A DNA stretch of 64,000 nt from Bradyrhizobium iriomotense (lineage in GTDB: Bacteria; Pseudomonadota; Alphaproteobacteria; Rhizobiales; Xanthobacteraceae): positions 1 through 64,000 of the forward strand of contig NZ_JAFCJZ010000017.1 in the NCBI RefSeq assembly GCF_018130765.1. Direction: 5' to 3'. A program made the position numbers and the translations under genes. Shown in pieces: positions 60,847 through 64,000 of this stretch. Below the pieces are notes generated by a model that ran no database searches, had not been told where the DNA came from, and saw only the letters and a program-made list of their open reading frames with translations. Positions within the stretch are counted from its first letter, which is position 1. Each line of letters begins with the position of its first letter.

Positions 60847-61512
60847 CTAGATGGCTTGCTTGTTGCCGCCTTGCAGCATGATGCCGGTCGTGCGGCCGGT
60901 CGTGTCGGGCGGCTTCGCCCGCTTGCTCAGAAACTCCTCGCAGTAGAGTTCCATGTTCTGCCGCGCGCGCATGCTTTCGCGACGGAGCTGGGAATAGGCA
61001 CCCTCCTCGTCGAGGCCGCCCTGCTGCATCAGCAGGATGACGGCCCGGATCACCGCGCGGCGGCCGCGGCGGCGCTCCTCGAGGTCCTGCAGGCGCTCGC
61101 TCATCTCAGCGCGCAACAGGAACTGGTTGATGCCCATGAAGAGAGACGTGTAGACCGCGCCGCCATGCACCGGCTTGCGCAGGAACGAGGTTGCACCGAG
61201 GTTGACGAGCGCCTTCAGCCGGCTCGGCGCCTCGACGCCGACGAGGCCAATCACGGGCACCGGCGGCAACCGCGAGGCCGGGTGAACCTCGATCGCGATG
61301 GCGCCTTCGAGGTCGCCGTCGACGAAGAGGATGTCGCGGTCGGCCCGGAGGCTCGCAATATCGATCTGCGCGCGGCCGTCGATGATTTCAGGGTATTCGG
61401 TGGAGACGCCGAGCTTGGCAAGCGTCGTTTCGAGTGTGCTCTCCCATCCGCCTCGCCTGATAACGACGATGGCGCGGCCGCCCTTGAAGTTCTGTAGCAG
61501 TCGAGAGCTCAT
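60847..61512 (-). CDS. amiR: AmiR-like ANTAR antitermination regulator
   Basis: A 221-residue protein with an N-terminal pseudo-receiver domain (about 10-130), lacking a clear phospho-acceptor pattern (DILFVDGDLEG), and a C-terminal ANTAR RNA-binding domain (about 135-200: LQDLEERRRGRRAVIRAVILLM and EEGAYSQLRRESMRARQNM). In Pseudomonas, AmiR binds leader RNA and prevents termination when AmiC releases it on amide binding. Its start overlaps the AmiC-like gene stop by four bases, as in that system. Likely target: the leader RNA before amiC (62680-62800). Confidence 0.9.
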   Translation of the reverse strand: MSSRLLQNFKGGRAIVVIRRGGWESTLETTLAKLGVSTEYPEIIDGRAQIDIASLRADRDILFVDGDLEGAIAIEVHPASRLPPVPVIGLVGVEAPSRLKALVNLGATSFLRKPVHGGAVYTSLFMGINQFLLRAEMSERLQDLEERRRGRRAVIRAVILLMQQGGLDEEGAYSQLRRESMRARQNMELYCEEFLSKRAKPPDTTGRTTGIMLQGGNKQAI

Positions 61513-62669
61513 GATTGCACCACTTTCAACAGCGGAGAGCGCATTGCGCTGGCAAAGCGCGGCGACGACTGGACGAGATAGGGATCCGGCGCGATCGGCT
61601 CGCGGGCTTCGAGCAACACCTCGAACTGCCCGTTGGCGGCCGAACGGCCAATCCGCGGCGTAAGCCAGGCGTGAAAGGTCTGCCGGTCGATGCTGACCTC
61701 TCCTTGCGGCGCGCGCAGCCGCTGATCGGCGACGGCGGCACGCACCTTGCGCGCGTCATCGGTGCCCGCCTGCGACAACGCGGCTGCAAGCAGCTTCACG
61801 GCGATGTAGGACGACTCCGCGTCGGCCGAGGTGACCGGCCCGTCGGGAAAGGATTGCGTGTAGGCTTCGATGAAGGCAGCATTCTCCGGCGAATTAAGCG
61901 ACGAGAAATAGACGCTCGACGACAGATGCCCGTCGATCGCATCGGGGCCGATCTCCGGCAGTTCCGGCTCGGACAACGTGCAGCTCGCAACCGGGATTTC
62001 CGCGGCCTGATCGATACCGCGCGCGCGGCAGGCGGCCCGGAACGCGCGGAAGAACGCATAGGCGCTGGTGCCGATCAGGTTGTTGAAGACGAAGTCCGGG
62101 CGCTGGTCGATGATCGCCGCAATGACCTGGTCGACCTCGGTATCGCCGACCGAGAGATAGCGCTCGGCCAGCACGGTGCCGCCGCGCGCAATCAGCGCCT
62201 CGCGGAAGATGCGGTTGTTCTCCCAGGCCCAGATGTAGTTGGAGCCGATGCAGAAGGCGCGCGATCCGACCCGGGATGCGAGGTAGTCCACCAGCGGCAG
62301 CACGTGCTGGTTGGGCGCGGCGCCGGTGTAGATGACGTTGTCGGAGCTTTCAAAACCCTCGTAATGCGAGGGATACCATAACAGCCCGTCGAACTTCTCG
62401 AAGCACGGGATCACCTCCTTGCGGCTCGACGAGGTGTAGCAGCCGACAACCTGACGGATGCCGGAACCGAGCAATTCGAGGCTGAGCGAACGATAGCGCG
62501 CGAGGTCCCCGGAGGGATTGACCACGACCGGCTCCAGCTCGATGTCGGAGCTGCTCGCGTTGACCTCCTGGAACGCCAGCAACGCGCCGTTGAGGATCGA
62601 ACGCGCGACGACGCTGTAGGAGCCTGTCGTCGAGAACATCGCACCGATCCGATAATGCCTTCGCGCCAT
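61509..62669 (-). CDS. amiC: AmiC-like amide-sensing protein
   Basis: A 386-residue soluble type I binding-protein fold without a signal peptide: ARRHYRIGAMFSTTGSYSVVARSILNGALLA, then VVGCYTSSSRKEVIPCFEKF and GAAPNQHVLPLVDYLASR. AmiC is the cytoplasmic amide sensor that holds AmiR inactive until acetamide or a similar amide binds. I start at the ATG at 62669; the longer frame upstream reads through the leader hairpins. It is the first gene of the amide operon. Confidence 0.92.
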   Translation of the reverse strand: MARRHYRIGAMFSTTGSYSVVARSILNGALLAFQEVNASSSDIELEPVVVNPSGDLARYRSLSLELLGSGIRQVVGCYTSSSRKEVIPCFEKFDGLLWYPSHYEGFESSDNVIYTGAAPNQHVLPLVDYLASRVGSRAFCIGSNYIWAWENNRIFREALIARGGTVLAERYLSVGDTEVDQVIAAIIDQRPDFVFNNLIGTSAYAFFRAFRAACRARGIDQAAEIPVASCTLSEPELPEIGPDAIDGHLSSSVYFSSLNSPENAAFIEAYTQSFPDGPVTSADAESSYIAVKLLAAALSQAGTDDARKVRAAVADQRLRAPQGEVSIDRQTFHAWLTPRIGRSAANGQFEVLLEAREPIAPDPYLVQSSPRFASAMRSPLLKVVQS

Positions 62670-62679
62670 CACTCGATCC

Positions 62680-62720
62680 AAAACAAAAAAGCGCCCGCCG
62701 GCTGTGAAGCCGAGGGCGCC
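62680..62720 (-). terminator. Intrinsic terminator in the amiC leader
   Basis: On the minus strand, GGCGCC... pairs with ...GGGCGC (plus-strand GCGCCC at 62691-62696 and GGGCGC at 62714-62719), with an inner AGCC/GGCT stem and a GTGA-type loop, followed directly by TTTTTTGTTTT. It lies 11 bases before the amiC ATG at 62669. A terminator placed before the first gene of an operon that encodes an ANTAR antiterminator strongly suggests regulated read-through. Confidence 0.85.
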
Positions 62721-62727
62721 TTCGCCG

Positions 62728-62757
62728 CCAACCAGACACGCTTGCGCGTGGCGTTGG
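62728..62757 (-). ncRNA. Leader hairpin 2, candidate ANTAR-binding stem
   Basis: CCAAC (62728-62732) pairs with GTTGG (62753-62757), and inside it CACGC (62737-62741) pairs with GCGTG (62746-62750), leaving a small loop GCAA on the minus strand (or six bases if the closing pair opens). It is upstream of the terminator, where ANTAR proteins bind paired hairpins. The fit to the known hexaloop rule (A at position 1, G at 4) is not exact. Confidence 0.5.
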
Positions 62758-62784
62758 AAATGGTTTGAACTTTGTTCGCGTTGA

Positions 62785-62800
62785 CGGGCTGTCTTGCCCG
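62785..62800 (-). ncRNA. Leader hairpin 1, candidate ANTAR-binding stem
   Basis: CGGGC (62785-62789) pairs with GCCCG (62796-62800), closing a six-base loop that reads AAGACA on the minus strand. A six-base loop starting with A is the ANTAR-target type, though the G is at position 3 rather than 4. Two such hairpins and a terminator within 120 bases fit AmiR/NasR-style antitermination. Confidence 0.55.
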
Positions 62801-63133
62801 ACGCTTGTACGTTACGGTCGTTGAGATCGGATATTATGTCAAGCGCGTTGTTGCAGCGAAGATTGCCGCAATTCGTGTCGGCGTGTAGCAAAACTGTGCA
62901 AGTTGGTGCCACGGGCGCGGAACGCGGCCGACTAAAGCGACCGGCATAGCGGCGGGTCCAAAGATCCTTCCCGCAAGCTGTGACAGGCGCTGCTGCGCTG
63001 TTGGCGAGAATGGCATACCCATTTTCGAGCGCCGGTCATCGATGGCTATACGGAGATCAGTGACGGATTGCAGGTGATCGTCACGTGAATCCGCCGCAAC
63101 GACGCTTCACCGCGTCGAGCACGAGCAATCCCA

Positions 63134-64000
63134 TCAGTCGAACTGGGCCGGTTCCGATCCGGGATAGGAATGAGCGACGAATTCGCAGAAGGCACGCGCC
63201 GCCGGAGAGAGCTCTGCCTTGCTCTTCCAGGCAAGCCCGACATCCATGGTATGGACATCGTCATCGAGCGTCTTGAGATCGATGCGATGTCCCTCGAGCG
63301 ACCAGGGCCGGTAGACCATGTCGGAAAGAATGGTGATTCCCATACCAGTCGCGACCATGCTGCGAACAGCTTCGACCGACAGGGTCCGGAAGATGACGTT
63401 TGGGACCCGCGACGTGTGCTGCCAGTAACGCATGGCGGAGCGCTCGGCCTCGTCGACGGTCAACATCAGATAGGGCTCGCTCGCCAGATCTTCCAGCTTG
63501 ATACTCTCCTTTCGGAGCAGAGGATGATTGGCACAGGTCCACAAGCGACGGGGCGAGCGCAGCAACAGGCGCGAACGGATAGAGAGTCGATCATGCAGGT
63601 TGGAGACCAGCATCACCGCCGCATCGACACTGCCGCTGATCAGGCTCTGCTCGATCGCATCGCGCTGAAACTCGTGCAGACGCACGGTGATACCCGGAAA
63701 GGATCGCCAGAAGCGCGACAACAGCGGCGGCAGGAAATATCCCGCGATCGTATAGCTGACCGCCACATCGACCGTTCCATCGACCTGTGATCCCCAGCGA
63801 TGCGGCCCCCGCATCGCGTCGGACACGCTGGCCTCGATGGCGCGGGCGCGCTGCAAAAACTCCTGTCCGTCAAAGGTAAGTGTCACGCCGTTCGAGTGGC
63901 GATCGAACAATTTGCGCCCGAGCTCGGCTTCGAGCGCCTTGATGGACGCCGTGACCGCCGACTGCGTCACGTTCAGAGCTGCCGCCGCGGCCGAAACCCG
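63134..64000 (-). CDS. LysR-family transcriptional regulator, 5' end cut by window edge
   Basis: About 289 residues visible, missing only the first few tens. The visible helix-turn-helix end (AAALNVTQSAVTASIKALEAELGRKLFDRH) is typical of LysR regulators, followed by the effector domain (VDVAVSYTIAGYFLPPLLSRFWRSFPGI and GMGITILSDMVYRPWSLEGHR). It lies upstream of amiC on the same strand, so it is not the usual divergent arrangement with its target. A link to the amide operon is possible but not shown. Confidence 0.9.
   Translation of the reverse strand, partial: RVSAAAAALNVTQSAVTASIKALEAELGRKLFDRHSNGVTLTFDGQEFLQRARAIEASVSDAMRGPHRWGSQVDGTVDVAVSYTIAGYFLPPLLSRFWRSFPGITVRLHEFQRDAIEQSLISGSVDAAVMLVSNLHDRLSIRSRLLLRSPRRLWTCANHPLLRKESIKLEDLASEPYLMLTVDEAERSAMRYWQHTSRVPNVIFRTLSVEAVRSMVATGMGITILSDMVYRPWSLEGHRIDLKTLDDDVHTMDVGLAWKSKAELSPAARAFCEFVAHSYPGSEPAQFD

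Larger units (their letters stand above)
62670..63133. promoter_or_regulatory. Leader and promoter region of the amide operon
   Basis: About 460 bases between the LysR-type gene and amiC, both on the minus strand. The right part should contain the LysR gene's transcript end; the left part is the amiC leader with two hairpins and a terminator, listed separately. A TTGACA-like -35 (minus strand; TGTCAA at 62837-62842) would place the transcript start around 62805, just before hairpin 1, but its -10 is weak. Confidence 0.5.

Noticed and set aside
62896..62911. Sigma-54-like sequence upstream of amiC (minus strand TGGCACC...TTGCA)
   Set aside because: The distance between the GG and GC pairs is one base short of the strict 10-base spacing, so it is probably chance; a nitrogen-controlled promoter remains plausible but is not supported by this site.
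1..64000. Transposon, integrase, CRISPR array or intact tRNA/rRNA
   Set aside because: I looked for these throughout and saw none, apart from the tRNA-Gly fragment at 212-260.

Overview
The window looks like chromosomal DNA from a Bradyrhizobium-type alphaproteobacterium. It is GC-rich and tightly packed. It carries a close match to the aminoacyl carrier-protein ligases known from Bradyrhizobium and Agrobacterium, rhizobial-style exopolysaccharide (EPS) and type I secretion genes, and several small proteins of a kind I associate with Bradyrhizobium. Organism and family names come from recognising protein sequences by eye; no database search was run.

Region A (1-11.2 kb): the 5' end of gmd, then a degenerate 3' fragment of tRNA-Gly(UCC) that may be an old attachment site. 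Next comes a divergent gene block around a common promoter at 6.0-6.25 kb. Leftward: acyl-CoA dehydrogenase, aminoacyl carrier-protein ligase (a class II seryl-tRNA-synthetase relative that charges a carrier protein instead of tRNA), an O-acylhomoserine sulfhydrylase, a MetA-family homoserine acyltransferase and a GNAT-like acyltransferase. Rightward: carrier protein 1, FATP-type acyl-CoA synthetase, carrier protein 2, a second adenylating ligase and a FabG-like reductase. The genes overlap or nearly touch, and together they read as an uncharacterised small-molecule pathway built on carrier-protein-bound amino and acyl groups. This is the best candidate for a new system in the window.

Region B (11.2-20.5 kb): two divergent LuxR-type regulators, one with a receiver domain lacking its phosphorylation residues. 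Then a type I secretion system (HlyD-like adaptor and an ABC exporter with two tandem C39-like domains) and its likely cargo, a polysaccharide-lyase-like protein with Ig-like repeats.

Region C (21.2-45.3 kb): a Wzx/Wzy-type EPS locus. It has an AlgD-like dehydrogenase, glycosyltransferases, an asparagine-synthase-like amidotransferase, a heparinase II/III-like protein, a Wzy-like polymerase, a second lyase-like protein, a Wzx flippase, a six-hairpin glycosidase-like protein, a polysaccharide deacetylase, a fused WecB-WecC enzyme, Wzz, an initiating phosphoglycosyltransferase, an ExoF/Wza-type export protein and GalE. The set predicts a polymer containing uronic acid and N-acetylmannosaminuronic acid, possibly amidated, with several enzymes able to trim or deacetylate it.

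Region D (45.4-52.3 kb): small conserved proteins, a VanZ-like protein and an envelope-protein run (coiled coil plus Sel1-like repeats, a TAXI-type binding protein, a VasI/TagO-like protein, a DsrE-like protein), then a cupin. The function of this run is unknown.

Region E (52.5-64 kb): a leftward operon of about ten genes for amide sensing, uptake and hydrolysis: AmiC-like sensor, AmiR-like ANTAR regulator, a five-part Urt/Fmd-type ABC transporter, formamidase/acetamidase, a tandem nitrilase-family protein and a short-chain dehydrogenase. A leader with two hairpins and an intrinsic terminator precedes amiC, which suggests AmiR-type antitermination of the whole operon. A LysR regulator is cut by the right edge. 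I saw no transposase, integrase, CRISPR array, rRNA or intact tRNA.
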